From: Thermoleophilia bacterium
Lineage (GTDB): Bacteria > Actinomycetota > Thermoleophilia > Solirubrobacterales > 70-9
Length of the DNA: 64,000 bases
Direction of reading: 5' to 3'
Assembly (NCBI GenBank): GCA_016650125.1
Contig: JAENWT010000004.1
Span: 1-64,000 of the forward strand
In this document: positions 54,971 through 63,711 of the stretch, in pieces
Layout of the letters: every line of letters starts with the position of its first letter
Position numbering within the stretch: position 1 is the first letter of the stretch
Position numbers and translations under genes: made by a program
The notes under the pieces: model-generated
What the model was told of the DNA's origin: nothing
Database searches by the model: none
The model's input: only the letters and a program-made list of their open reading frames with translations

Positions 54971-55705
54971 CGGTCCGGGGTCGGTGCCGCAGCAGCAGCC
55001 GAGAACGTTGAGCTGCGGGAGATCCACGGTTCCTTCGGGTCGAAGCTGCCTTCGAAATGGGTCGGATGGACGCAGATGATCATGTAGTAGGCGGGTGCAG
55101 CGCCGGTCTCGGCGTCGACCTTCTCGATCGCCTCGCCGAGCGTGAGGCCGCTCGGAAGCCGCCCGTCGGTTTCAAGCGTGAACGAGATTGCCGCCGGCAA
55201 GCCTGCCTCTCCCGCGGCGCGGGCGATCCCGATCGCCTCGTCGGCATAGGTCATCGTGATCGCGGTAACCATGTCGGCCTCGGTGTCGCGAAAGGTCTCG
55301 ATCTGGGTCGCGTGGTACTCCTGGGCGGCGTCAGCCGTGAGCAGGATGGCGGGGTTGTAGCCGTCGCCGTGGGGCCCGACACAGCCGCTGATCACGACCG
55401 GCGCCCCGTTCTTGTAGCGCGCTCGAAGCTCGGCCATCAGCGCTATTGCCTTGCGGTTCATCGCCTCCAGCTCCTCTTCGCCGTAGCCGATCTGCCGGCC
55501 CCACCCGGGGCTCGCGCGCCAACTCGGCGTAAGGGGCGTAGTAGGCGCGGAGCGCCTCGGTCCCGGCCTCGTCCTTGAGCAGGTCGAACGCGGCGAAGGC
55601 CGGAAGCTCGAGGCCCTGGTGAAAGATCAGGACCGTCTCGATGCCGCCGTCGGTGAGGAAGAGGTCGCCTTCCAGCTGAGGCAGATGGTCATCCGGAGCC
55701 GAAGC
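54971..55705 (-). pseudogene. Homocysteine S-methyltransferase remnant
   Basis: Three pieces of an MmuM-like enzyme in different frames. N-terminal part LPQLEGDLFLTDGGIETVLIFHQGLELPAFAAFDLL ends at YAELARE (near 55520). After a deletion, another frame carries SPGWGRQIGYGEEELEAMNRKAIALM, VVISGCVGPHGDGYNP and CVHPTHFEGSF. After a second deletion and shift near 55035, the zinc motif LNVLGCCCGTD appears in the third piece, with Cys where GGCC is usual. No in-frame ATG lies near the start. It would have methylated homocysteine, the product of the neighbouring metY pathway. Confidence 0.78.
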
Positions 55706-55797
55706 GGAAGCGATGCAGTCGTCGCTGCGAGTCCGCCGGTGACCCGAATCGGCTAACGTCGCCGTGCACTGCAATGGGGTGGTAAGGAGGAGCGAAC

Positions 55798-56658
55798 ATG
55801 GAATCCAAGACGATCAACCCGGTCGACTTCCGCGAGGCGCAGCACAAGCACTGGGACTCTGCTGCGGTGGGATGGAAGGAGTGGAGCGAGTTCAATGACA
55901 GCGCAGACGGGCACATCAGCGAGCGGCTGGTGGAGCTCGCTGATGTGCAGTCGGGAAGCCGGGTCCTGGACGTCGCCGCCGGCTATGGCGAGCCGGCGCT
56001 CACCGCCGCGCGTAAGGCCGGCCCGGAGGGCCGCGTTGTGGCCACGGACATCTCCGCCGAGATGCTCGCGTTCGGGCGTGAACGCGCGGCGACGGCCGGC
56101 TTGGGCAACGTCGAGTTCATGGAGTCGGACGCCTCCAGCCTCGATTTTCCGCACGCGAGCTTCGACGCCGCCGTCTCGCGCTGGGGAATCATCTTCGAGC
56201 CTGACGCGGAGGCCGCCGCGGGGCGCATCCGAGGCTTCCTCAAGCCGGGCGCGCGGATGGCGATCAGCTCGTGGGGCGAGCCCGATCAGGTCCCCTTCCT
56301 CTCGATTCCGATGAGGACGACGATGGAGCGGCTGGACGTGCCCCCGGCCCCGGCCGGAACGCCCGGACCCCTCTCCCGGCCCACCCCCGCTGCCATCGGC
56401 GGGTTACTCGAAGGAGGTGGGTTCTCGAAGGTCGCCGTGGAGCAGGACGAGGTCACCTTCGAGTTCGACTCCCCGGAGCACTTCACCGCCTACATCAGGG
56501 CGATCGCCGCCCCGATCCGGGCGATGATCGAGCAGCACGCAGGCGAGGCCCAAGAAGAGGCATGGGACGCGATCACGCAGGCCGCAGCGGATGCGGGGGG
56601 TGGCTCAAAGCCGCTGAGCTTCTCGAACGTGGTGCTGCTCGCCTCGGCAACCGCCTAG
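55798..56658 (+). CDS. SAM-dependent methyltransferase (UbiE/class I)
   Basis: 286 residues behind a strong AAGGAGG. SAM site VLDVAAGYGEPALTAARKAG, acidic ATDISAEMLAFGRER, SDASSLDFPHASFDAAVSRWGIIFEPD. Resembles UbiE/COQ5-type enzymes in overall pattern; the substrate cannot be given. It stands alone, divergent from the homocysteine methyltransferase remnant. Confidence 0.87.
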   Translation: MESKTINPVDFREAQHKHWDSAAVGWKEWSEFNDSADGHISERLVELADVQSGSRVLDVAAGYGEPALTAARKAGPEGRVVATDISAEMLAFGRERAATAGLGNVEFMESDASSLDFPHASFDAAVSRWGIIFEPDAEAAAGRIRGFLKPGARMAISSWGEPDQVPFLSIPMRTTMERLDVPPAPAGTPGPLSRPTPAAIGGLLEGGGFSKVAVEQDEVTFEFDSPEHFTAYIRAIAAPIRAMIEQHAGEAQEEAWDAITQAAADAGGGSKPLSFSNVVLLASATA

Positions 56659-56757
56659 CGCCCGCCTCGCGCAACTCGGGAGGCCGACCACGACGAGCCG
56701 GTCGGACGGGGCGCCTCCGCCACGTCGTAGACGACACCCCCGCGCAGACCCGTCAGC

Positions 56758-56776
56758 GAGCCACACGCTGTGGCTC
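56758..56776. terminator. Hairpin downstream of the methyltransferase
   Basis: GAGCCACA-CGC-TGTGGCTC, an 8-bp perfect stem with a 3-nt loop, about 100 nt after the methyltransferase stop. Likely terminator or processing structure; no U-tract. Confidence 0.45.
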
Positions 56777-56806
56777 AGCGGGTCGGCAGGGCGGTCGAGC
56801 GAGTGC

Positions 56807-56834
56807 CTCCAATGCGCGAAAAGCAGCATTGGAG
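56807..56834. terminator. Hairpin between the methyltransferase and tRNA-Ala
   Basis: CTCCAATGC and GCATTGGAG form a 9-bp perfect stem around the 10-nt loop GCGAAAAGCA. The gap 56659-56874 holds only these two hairpins; no gene was seen in it. Confidence 0.45.
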
Positions 56835-56874
56835 TCAGGGTGCCTGCATCCTTGAAAGCAAGCAACCATTGAGA

Positions 56875-56947
56875 TGGAGCCTGCCGGAATCGAACCGGCG
56901 ACATCCTGCTTGCAAAGCAGGTGCTCTGCCAACTGAGCTAAGGCCCC
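56875..56947 (-). tRNA. tRNA-Ala (anticodon TGC)
   Basis: 73 nt on the minus strand: acceptor GGGGCCT / AGGCTCC with the G3-U70 pair that identifies alanine tRNAs, D-arm GCTC..GAGC, anticodon stem CTGCT/AGCAG around a loop with TGC, T-arm GCCGG TTCGATT CCGGC, discriminator A. CCA is not encoded. Confidence 0.96.
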
Positions 56948-57012
56948 GCGTGGGGTTCAACCCCTTTTCGGGATTGTAAGGAACAGCGAGGGCACCGGGC
57001 CGGTGCCCGGGG

Positions 57013-57978
57013 TCAATCGCCGAACTCGAAGTCCTTGGGCGGCTTCTGCTCGAACCAGAGTCGGTCGTGTTCGGGTGTCTCTTCGAGGAAGTCGGGAGTC
57101 GCCTCCAGCGGATCGTCCTGGTCGAAGAAGTCGGAGTCGGGATCTTCGGCGGGTTCGTCCTTTTCGGCCGGTTCCACCCCTTCCTCGGTTTCCTCCGCTT
57201 CGAGCTCGGCCTCGGCTTCTTCGGCTTCCGGCTCGGAATCGTCGACGTCATCTTCCAGCCCGGTTTCGAACTCATCGCTCGCCGGTTCGTCAGGCATGGC
57301 CGGTGCGGCGGGTTCCACAGGAGCCGCGGCGGCCGGTTCGGGCTCGGTGGAGCCGGACTCTTCGGGGCCGTCGAGGGCGCGGTCGAGTTCATCCGACAGC
57401 GAGCTCTCGCTGAGGATGTCGATCTCTTCCTCCTCGGCGATCGCGGCGTCGACGTCGTAATGCTCGGTCGGGTGGCCGGAAAGGGTCAAGCGTTCCCGCT
57501 GGAGCGCATCCCCGGCGTCGCCGCCTTCAACGTCATCGAAGTCCTGGTCGGCCGCGGGGGCGCTGGGTGCCGCCGGCTCCGGTGGTCCGGCCTCGTGAAT
57601 CGCGTCGTCTGCGGGCAGTTCAGTTTGGGTCGCCTCGGGCGGAGGCGAAGGGATTACGTGCTCGGCGACAGTGGCTTCTTCATCGGAGGTCTCGGCCGCT
57701 TCGGTGGCCTCGGTGGCTTCTCCCGAGGGGAGTTCCGTTTCGCCGGTGTCCCCCGCCGCGCGGGTGGCCTCAAAGACTTTGTCCAGCTGGTCACCTTCGC
57801 CGGCCGGCGTGGTCAGGCTCGAGCCGGGGCTGATCACCTCGGTCTGGGCCTCGACCGCGTCAGGCCGGTCAGCCGGGCCGAACGCTTCCGCCTGGAGGCC
57901 GTCCAGCTCGGATTCCTCCGCGCCGTGCGAGCGTTTCAGTTCAAGGTGTTCTCTGATTGCTTCGTCGAGGATTCCCAT
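57013..57978 (-). CDS. Very acidic, disordered protein with conserved ends
   Basis: 321 residues. The first 25 are helical and look conserved (MGILDEAIREHLELKRSHGA); the last 35 include LEETPEHDRLWFEQKPPKDFEFGD. Between them lies a long Glu/Asp/Ala/Pro-rich stretch of low complexity, almost certainly unstructured. No signal peptide or membrane segment. The fixed ends and free middle suggest a linker or scaffold protein; function unknown. It is flanked by the two tRNA-Ala genes. Confidence 0.75.
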   Translation of the reverse strand: MGILDEAIREHLELKRSHGAEESELDGLQAEAFGPADRPDAVEAQTEVISPGSSLTTPAGEGDQLDKVFEATRAAGDTGETELPSGEATEATEAAETSDEEATVAEHVIPSPPPEATQTELPADDAIHEAGPPEPAAPSAPAADQDFDDVEGGDAGDALQRERLTLSGHPTEHYDVDAAIAEEEEIDILSESSLSDELDRALDGPEESGSTEPEPAAAAPVEPAAPAMPDEPASDEFETGLEDDVDDSEPEAEEAEAELEAEETEEGVEPAEKDEPAEDPDSDFFDQDDPLEATPDFLEETPEHDRLWFEQKPPKDFEFGD

Positions 57979-58084
57979 ATCGTCTCAGTAGCTGACGCTT
58001 GCAATAAAGCTTATGGGGTTTTGTCGGACAATTGGCATGACTCACTCTCTTTGCACATCGAATCTCCGTATCCTTTGCCGCCCC

Positions 58085-58157
58085 GGGGCTATAGCTCAGT
58101 TGGCAGAGCGCTTGGATCGCACCCAAGAGGTCGTCGGTTCGACTCCGACTAGCTCCA
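58085..58157 (+). tRNA. tRNA-Ala (anticodon CGC)
   Basis: 73 nt: acceptor GGGGCTA / TAGCTCC, again with G3-U70; D-arm GCTC..GAGC; anticodon stem CTTGG/CCAAG around ATCGCAC (anticodon CGC); T-arm GTCGG TTCGACT CCGAC; discriminator A. CCA is not encoded. Confidence 0.95.
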
Positions 58158-58217
58158 TGGACTGGGTGGACTTTCGATACCTAGGTTGTCGCGCGAGCGC
58201 GGCCGCCGTGGCTGCAT

Positions 58218-58317
58218 TCAGGAGCTTGGAGGTGGTGTAGCGGCGGCGTGGGCGGCGGCGAGCCCGAGTCCGCGGGTGGCGCCGGTGATCAGGACGGTGT
58301 TGATTCCGTCCGTGGTA
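58218..58317 (-). pseudogene. Scrap of a short-chain dehydrogenase gene
   Basis: On the minus strand, about 30 codons read INTVLITGATRGLGLAAAHAA, the cofactor-binding start of an SDR enzyme, then stop. There is no start codon, and it begins right after the stop of the DUF2867 gene. Only the N-terminal fingerprint remains. Confidence 0.6.
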
Positions 58318-58977
58318 TCAGGTCCGCGGTCGTGGCGTGCCCTTTAGGCCGCTTTCGGTCGGAACGCGTGCGTCCCAGGCCACTTCGATCTGTCGCATCA
58401 GGGCCGGGTAGACGATCCAATGCCGGAACGGACCGATCAGGGCCATGTACCCGTCCCCGAACCGGCCGCGTGGCTTGACGTAAACAGACATCAGCCCCTG
58501 GAAGCGGCCGTCCTCCTGCTCGGCCCAGGCCAGGTGCATCACGCCGTGGACCGTCTGATTCGAGATCTCCGCCGCGGTTTCGTCGTCGGTCAAGTAGAGC
58601 GGGGTGAACGGACTGTCCGGGCGGAACTCCTCGGCCGACACCGTTCCCTGCAGATCCTCCGGCAGCCGGTCGGCGAGGGTGAGTTCTTCTGCCCCCGGGA
58701 TCGGCAGGACCTCGTCATTGGCAGTGTGGTCAGTAGAGGTTGAAGTCCGGCCGAGGCCGAACCATTTTCCGAGTTCGTCACGTAACTTCCATAGTGCCTT
58801 GGCCGGGACTGAGTCGCCTCCAGCCGGGTCGATCGAGTTCATCACTTCGAGCAGGTCGGGAAATTCGCCGGGTCCACCCTTCGCCGGCAGCGCCCAGACG
58901 TCGAGCAGGGTGAAGTCCGGCACGATCTCGTCGATGCGCCAGCGTTCGGAGTCGTGTGCGGTGTTCGGCAGTCTCAT
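58318..58977 (-). CDS. DUF2867 family protein
   Basis: 219 residues from ATG 58977 (GAGGAA site 5-6 nt upstream; ATG 58995 overlaps the operator and is less likely). Pattern MRLPNTAHDSERWRIDEIVPDFTLLDVWALP, then LYLTDDETAAEISNQTVHGVMHLAW and FGDGYMALIGPFRHWIVYPALMRQIEVAW, typical of DUF2867. Such domains often follow NAD(P)-binding SDR domains, and an SDR scrap lies next to it. Divergent from, and probably repressed by, the TetR gene. Confidence 0.82.
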   Translation of the reverse strand: MRLPNTAHDSERWRIDEIVPDFTLLDVWALPAKGGPGEFPDLLEVMNSIDPAGGDSVPAKALWKLRDELGKWFGLGRTSTSTDHTANDEVLPIPGAEELTLADRLPEDLQGTVSAEEFRPDSPFTPLYLTDDETAAEISNQTVHGVMHLAWAEQEDGRFQGLMSVYVKPRGRFGDGYMALIGPFRHWIVYPALMRQIEVAWDARVPTESGLKGTPRPRT

Positions 58978-58993
58978 TTCGTTCCTCGTTTCC

Positions 58994-59007
58994 ATACGGT
59001 GTCGTAT
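58994..59007. promoter_or_regulatory. TetR operator 1 (DUF2867 side)
   Basis: ATACGGTGTCGTAT, arms ATACGG/TCGTAT (5 of 6 matching). It lies just downstream of a minus-strand promoter (-35 TTGACA 59034-59039, 17-bp spacer, -10 TAAACA 59011-59016), so a bound repressor would block DUF2867 transcription. Confidence 0.7.
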
Positions 59008-59038
59008 GGATGTTTAGCAAGCTCACTTGCATCTGTCA

Positions 59039-59052
59039 ATACGGTGCCGTAT
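59039..59052. promoter_or_regulatory. TetR operator 2 (TetR side)
   Basis: ATACGGTGCCGTAT with perfect arms ATACGG/CCGTAT, 45 bp from operator 1. It sits between a -35 like TTGCAT (59028-59033) and a -10 like TATAGA (59050-59055) for the tetR gene, whose transcript would start at the GTG 59063. Suggests autorepression. Confidence 0.75.
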
Positions 59053-59062
59053 AGATACACGG

Positions 59063-59623
59063 GTGGCCAAGGTCCAGACACCCCGCGAAGACTGGATCGA
59101 CGCAGCACTGAAGGCCCTCGCAGAGGGAGGGCCCGAGGCGGTCCGAATCGAAGCGCTCGCGGCCGGCCTGGGAGTTTCCAAGGGTGGCTTTTACTGGCAC
59201 TTCAAGAACCGGCAGGCGTTGCTCGATGAGGCGCTCGACAGCTGGGAAAGGGACGGGACCGAGGATGTCATCGCCCTCCTCGAGAACGATCCGGCAGACG
59301 CGCGGGAAAAGCTGCAGCGGCTCTTCGAACTGGCCCCGTCAGCCGAGGACATGTTTGAGGTCGACCTGGCACTCCGGGACTGGGCCCGCCGCGACAAGGA
59401 CATCGCCAAACTCATGCACCGGGTCGACGACCGGCGCATGACGTTCCTGCGCTCACAGTTCGGGGAGTTCTGCGCGGATGAAAAAGACGTCGAAGCCCGC
59501 AGCATGCTTGCCTACTCGCTGATGATCGGCAGCTACTTCATCTCGGCCCCTCACGGCGACCGGTCCCGTTCCGATGTGGTCCAGCTCGCGGTCGACCGGC
59601 TGCTCGGCGAATCGTGGGATTGA
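59063..59623 (+). CDS. TetR-family transcriptional regulator
   Basis: About 186 residues from GTG 59063; the earlier start 59027 would run through the operator. HTH at about 10-55: DWIDAALKALAEGGPEAVRIEALAAGLGVSKGGFYWHFKNRQALLDEAL. The ligand domain is unremarkable. The two ATACGG palindromes upstream are its probable sites. The DCC-family gene follows after 1 nt. Confidence 0.9.
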   Translation: MAKVQTPREDWIDAALKALAEGGPEAVRIEALAAGLGVSKGGFYWHFKNRQALLDEALDSWERDGTEDVIALLENDPADAREKLQRLFELAPSAEDMFEVDLALRDWARRDKDIAKLMHRVDDRRMTFLRSQFGEFCADEKDVEARSMLAYSLMIGSYFISAPHGDRSRSDVVQLAVDRLLGESWD

Positions 59624-59624
59624 G

Positions 59625-60002
59625 ATGAGCAAGCGGCCGGTACTCGTCTACGACGGCGACTGCGCGTTCTGCCAGAGCAGCGTGAACGTCCTGAAACGGA
59701 TCGGGCCCGACGCCGAGATCGTCGCCTGGCAACTCACCGATCTGGCTGAGCTGGGAATGACTGAGCAGCAGGCCGCCGACGCAGTCCAGTGGGTGCAGAC
59801 CGACGGCGTCGTCCGCTCAGGACACGAAGCGATCGCCGGGGCCCTGATCTCGGCCGGCGGAGTCTGGAGGGCCGCCGGCCGTTTGCTCCTGCTGCCGGGA
59901 ATCTCGTGGGTGGCAGTGCGCGCCTATCGACTGGTCGCGAAAAACCGGTACCGGCTACCCGGGGGCACCCCCGCCTGTGACCCACCGCCCGGGCGTCATT
60001 GA
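59625..60002 (+). CDS. DCC/DUF393 thiol-disulfide oxidoreductase-like protein
   Basis: 125 residues from ATG 59625. DxxCxxC motif in VLVYDGDCAFCQSSVNVLKR, the mark of the DCC family, thought to be thioredoxin-like. Then SGHEAIAGALISAGG and GRLLLLPGISWVAVRAYRLVAKNRYRL. One nucleotide after tetR, so probably under the same control. Confidence 0.88.
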   Translation: MSKRPVLVYDGDCAFCQSSVNVLKRIGPDAEIVAWQLTDLAELGMTEQQAADAVQWVQTDGVVRSGHEAIAGALISAGGVWRAAGRLLLLPGISWVAVRAYRLVAKNRYRLPGGTPACDPPPGRH

Positions 60003-60072
60003 AGCCTTGGTCCGGCTTCGCCGGATCCCCAGAAGCCGCCGACGATGCCCAGCCACGAGGCGCTGATGGCGT

Positions 60073-60984
60073 CTAGGGAGCGCAGGCTGTGCTCTGAGTT
60101 GTGCCGTCAGGACAGGTGACGTTGATCCAGACGGCCCGGGGAAAGATCGCGCCGGTGAAATTCGCTCCCAGAAAACTCGAGTTCAGGATCACGACCGACC
60201 CCAGCGACGCGTTCGTGAAGTTCGCCCCGTTGAGGGATGTGATCTGGATCGAGCTGGCGTGCATGAAGGCATTGGTGAAGTTCGCCCCGTCGAAGATCGC
60301 GCTGCTGAGGTTCGCCGAGTAGAGCAGGGCGCCGGTGAAGTTTGCCGGGGCCGGTGAGGCAACCACGCCATAGAGATTCGCGTTCTCGAGGTTGACGTTG
60401 GTCAGATCGGTGCCGGCGAGCGTCGCTCCCCAGAGATTGGCGTTGATCAGGTTGGTGGTCGTCTTGGGCTTCGCGTTGGAGAACGGCGGCGGCGGGGGTG
60501 GGGAGTTCGAGCCGGCCAGGTTCGCGTTGGTGAAATCCGCACCGTAGAAGTTGGCGTTGCTGAAATTGCCGTTGCTCATCACCGAATTCTTGAGTTCGGC
60601 TCCATAGAAACGTGAATTTTCGGCTTCCACCGCGGCCAGGTTGGCCCCGGTGATGTCCGTGTCGGTGAAGTTGATGTTGTTGAGAACTGCACCCTTCAGT
60701 TTCGCGCCCTTCAGAGAGGCCCCGGTGAGGTCGGCGCTGGTGAGATCGGCGAAGCGGAGATCCGCACCCTTGAGATTGGCGTTCCTGAGGTCCGCTCCAC
60801 GAAGCTTCGTTTTGCGGAAGTTCGCTCCGTTGAGCTTGCCGTGGAAGCTGAGTTTCCAGTTGAGCTTCTTCGAAGCGCACTTGGCTTTCGGCTTGAGCAC
60901 GCAGCCATTTACCTTCTTGGCCTGGGTCGCGGGGACGCTGACCAATGCGGCCAGCAGGACGGCAGAAGCGATGAGGATCCGCAT
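60073..60984 (-). CDS. Secreted pentapeptide-repeat protein
   Basis: 303 residues from ATG 60984 (ATG 60993 also possible). Signal peptide MRILIASAVLLAALVSVPATQA, then Lys/Cys-rich KPKAKCASKKLNWK, then some 40 A(D/N)LxX pentapeptides: GANFRKTKLRGADLRNANLK, GADLRFADLTSADLTGASL. They form a quadrilateral beta-helix, broken once by a proline loop (GSNSPPPPPPFSNAKPK). Ends TCPDGTTQSTACAP with two Cys. Exported; role unknown. Confidence 0.87.
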   Translation of the reverse strand: MRILIASAVLLAALVSVPATQAKKVNGCVLKPKAKCASKKLNWKLSFHGKLNGANFRKTKLRGADLRNANLKGADLRFADLTSADLTGASLKGAKLKGAVLNNINFTDTDITGANLAAVEAENSRFYGAELKNSVMSNGNFSNANFYGADFTNANLAGSNSPPPPPPFSNAKPKTTTNLINANLWGATLAGTDLTNVNLENANLYGVVASPAPANFTGALLYSANLSSAIFDGANFTNAFMHASSIQITSLNGANFTNASLGSVVILNSSFLGANFTGAIFPRAVWINVTCPDGTTQSTACAP

Positions 60985-61145
60985 AGAGGGCATGGGGGGA
61001 ACCTAAGCCATACCAGCGTCAGGTCGGAGGCTCGCCGCATCACGGGCGCCCACGAAGCGTTGTAAGCGGTAGGGGTCAGACATCGGTCTGAGATGATGCC
61101 CGCAGTGGCGTTCGCCCTAACCACTCAGAGCAGGAGGAGCAACCG

Positions 61146-62615
61146 ATGACCGAGAAACTTTCCCGACGCAGTCTGATCGGTGCGGGTGCCGTGGCCGCCG
61201 CCGGAGCGGTCATTCCCGCCTCCTCTTCTGCCGCGAAGAAGCGTGGTCCTTCCACGCGATACGACGCAGTCGTCGTCGGTGCCGGACTGGCCGGCCTGAT
61301 GGCCGCGCGCAAGCTCGCCGCTCAAGGCAAGAAGGTCAAAGTGCTCGAGGCCCGTGGGCGGGTCGGCGGACGCACCCTGAACCACGACATCGGTGGCGGT
61401 GACGTGATCGAGGTCGGCGGGCAGTGGATCGGCCCGACCCAGGACAAGCTGGCCAAACTGGCCTCCGACCTGAAGGTCAAGACCTTCAAGAGCTACTGGA
61501 CCGGCGAGGGCGTTTACTACCGGAACGGCGAGCGCAAGCTCTACGACGTGACCTCACCGATTCCGCCGGACCCGGATGCAGGCGACGCGATCGGCATGGT
61601 CTTCAAGCTGGACGAGCTCGGCAAGGCCATCTCGCGCACTTCACCCTGGAACTCCCCGAACGCGCTCGAGTACGACGGCCAGACCCTGGAGACCTTCAAG
61701 CTCGCCAACACCAGTAGCAGCGGCGGCCGCTTCCTCACCGACCTCGCCACCAACGCGGTCTGGGCCTGCGAGCCACGCGATATCTCCCTGCTCAACGTGC
61801 TCTTCTACATCTCCTCGGCCGGCAACGAAACGACCGAGGGCAGCTTCATCCGGCTCACCTCGACCACCGACGGCGCCCAGGAGTCACGTTTCGTCGGCGG
61901 ATCGCAGCGAATCTCGATCGAGATGGCCAAACGCCTCGGCAAACGGGTCGTGCTGAACGCACCGGTGCGCCGGATCGAACAGCACGGCAAGACCTGCCAC
62001 GTGATCAGCGACAAGGGCACCTTCAAGGCCAGGCAGGTGATCGTCGCTGTGCCGCCGGCCGTCAGCGCCGCGATCACTTACGACCCGATCCTGTCGTTCG
62101 ACCGCGCCCAGCTGATCCAGCGTTTCCCCCAGGGCAACGCGATCAAGGTCCAGGCCGTCTACCCCAAGCCCTTCTGGCGCGACGAAGGCCTCTCCGGGTA
62201 CGTCAACTCCGACGTCGGCCCGGTCAAGCTGATGTACGACAACTCCCCGCCCGACGGTTCCAAGGGCGTGCTGCTCGGATTCATCGAAGGCCAGGAGGCC
62301 CGCCGCGCCGGGAAGATGTCACCGGCCAAGCGCAAGGCCGCCGTGCTCGAGTGCTTCAAGCGCACGATCGGCACCCAGGCGGGCAAGCCCAAGCAGTACG
62401 TCGAGAAGAACTGGGCGAGCGAGGAATGGACCCGCGGCTGTTACGGCGGCTTCCTGCCACCCGGAGTGCTCACCGACTACGGGCCCGCGATCCGCAAGCC
62501 GTGTGGCCGCATCCACTGGGCCGGGGCCGAGCACGCGACGATCTGGAACGGCTACATGGACGGCGCGCTGCGGTCAGGCGAAGACGCCGCCAAGGCCGTG
62601 CTGAAACGCCTCTAG
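61146..62615 (+). CDS. Tat-exported flavin amine oxidase
   Basis: 489 residues behind AGGAGG. Tat signal SRRSLIGAGAVAAAGAVI. FAD motif DAVVVGAGLAGLMAARKL, then EARGRVGGRT and EVGGQWIGPTQDKL as in monoamine oxidases. The C-terminal WAGAEHATIWNGYMDGALRSGEDAA ends the flavin site. It should oxidise an amine outside the membrane, forming aldehyde, ammonia and H2O2; substrate unknown. Confidence 0.92.
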   Translation: MTEKLSRRSLIGAGAVAAAGAVIPASSSAAKKRGPSTRYDAVVVGAGLAGLMAARKLAAQGKKVKVLEARGRVGGRTLNHDIGGGDVIEVGGQWIGPTQDKLAKLASDLKVKTFKSYWTGEGVYYRNGERKLYDVTSPIPPDPDAGDAIGMVFKLDELGKAISRTSPWNSPNALEYDGQTLETFKLANTSSSGGRFLTDLATNAVWACEPRDISLLNVLFYISSAGNETTEGSFIRLTSTTDGAQESRFVGGSQRISIEMAKRLGKRVVLNAPVRRIEQHGKTCHVISDKGTFKARQVIVAVPPAVSAAITYDPILSFDRAQLIQRFPQGNAIKVQAVYPKPFWRDEGLSGYVNSDVGPVKLMYDNSPPDGSKGVLLGFIEGQEARRAGKMSPAKRKAAVLECFKRTIGTQAGKPKQYVEKNWASEEWTRGCYGGFLPPGVLTDYGPAIRKPCGRIHWAGAEHATIWNGYMDGALRSGEDAAKAVLKRL

Positions 62616-62737
62616 TCAGACCGGCTACCCGGACTTCGGGAGCTGCCATTTGGAATGACGCCTGCCCGACGGGGCGCTGGCCAAGCCGCAGGAGACCTGC
62701 CCCTGGGCCCGGAATCGCCGTCGGCTAGGGTCGAGTC

Positions 62738-63655
62738 ATGGCCCCGAACCTTCCTTCTGTTTCTTATGACGACTGGAGCGAGAGCTGCGACACGCTCCAC
62801 GCTCACACCCAGATCCTCGGCAAGCTGGCCGTGGCGCTGGCTCCTCCCGAACCACAGCTTCAGCACGCCGCACTGCGGCTGACCGCACGGGGCTGGGAGA
62901 CCGCGCCGCTACCCGCCCCCGACGGCTCCGGGTCGGTAGTAGTGGCGCTGGACCTCCACACCCACGAGGCCGTGGTCGAGCACAGCAACGGACTCGGCGA
63001 CCGGGTCCCGCTCTACCCGAGCACCTCGGTCGGCGACGTGACCAAAGGCGTGATCGCGATCGTCTCGAGCCTGGCCGGCGAGGTCGAGATCGCAACCAAT
63101 CCACAGGAGGTCTCCTGGACCGTCCCGCTGGATGAAGACGAGGAGCACCACGTCTACGATCCGGCCAAGGTCGCCGATTACTTCATCGCGGCCACCGAGG
63201 CAGCCCTGGCGCTGGCGGAATTCCGGGCGCCATACCGCGGCCGCTCGACACCGGTCAACGCCTGGTGGGGCTCGTTCGACCTGGCGGTAAACCTCTTCTC
63301 CGGCCACCCCGCCCCACCGCCTTCCGACGATTTCATCATGCGAAATGCGATGGACGCCCAGGAGGTGGCGATCGGGTGGTGGCCCGGTGACGGCCGCTAC
63401 GGCAAGGCCGCCTACTACGCCTACGCACACCCGGCGAAGGAGGGCTTTGCCGGCGAGTCACCGCCAGGTGGCGGCCGCTGGGCGGAGGATCTCGGAGAGT
63501 ACGTGCTCGACTGGGACGACGTGCGCACCAGCGACGATCCGCGCGGCACCGCGCTCGATTTCGCCCGCGCCGTCTTCCAGCACGCCTGCGACGTCTGCAA
63601 GTGGGATCCCAGCCTCGCCTCGAGCGCCGAAGGCGACCCGCCGCCCATCGCCTGA
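62738..63655 (+). CDS. DUF5996 family protein
   Basis: 305 residues. SYDDWSESCDTLHAHTQILGKLAVALAPPEPQLQHAALRLTARGW is the DUF5996 opening; later TPVNAWWGSFDLAVNLFSG and AYYAYAHPAKEGFA. No signal peptide, no catalytic motif recognised. Conserved aromatic and His residues suggest an enzyme or binding protein, but function is unknown. Confidence 0.82.
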   Translation: MAPNLPSVSYDDWSESCDTLHAHTQILGKLAVALAPPEPQLQHAALRLTARGWETAPLPAPDGSGSVVVALDLHTHEAVVEHSNGLGDRVPLYPSTSVGDVTKGVIAIVSSLAGEVEIATNPQEVSWTVPLDEDEEHHVYDPAKVADYFIAATEAALALAEFRAPYRGRSTPVNAWWGSFDLAVNLFSGHPAPPPSDDFIMRNAMDAQEVAIGWWPGDGRYGKAAYYAYAHPAKEGFAGESPPGGGRWAEDLGEYVLDWDDVRTSDDPRGTALDFARAVFQHACDVCKWDPSLASSAEGDPPPIA

Positions 63656-63711
63656 GGATTGCGGGGATCGCCACGACCGTGTGGTCACTGGACCGTCAGC
63701 ACGCCTCAGAA

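Noticed and set aside
56659-56874. Coding frame in the gap after the methyltransferase
   Set aside because: Only out-of-phase run-on of the upstream gene; the gap holds two hairpins and no ribosome site.
57067-58152. 361-codon plus-strand frame opposite the acidic protein
   Set aside because: Its end runs through the tRNA-Ala(CGC) gene, and its composition is the complement of the Glu/Ala codons.
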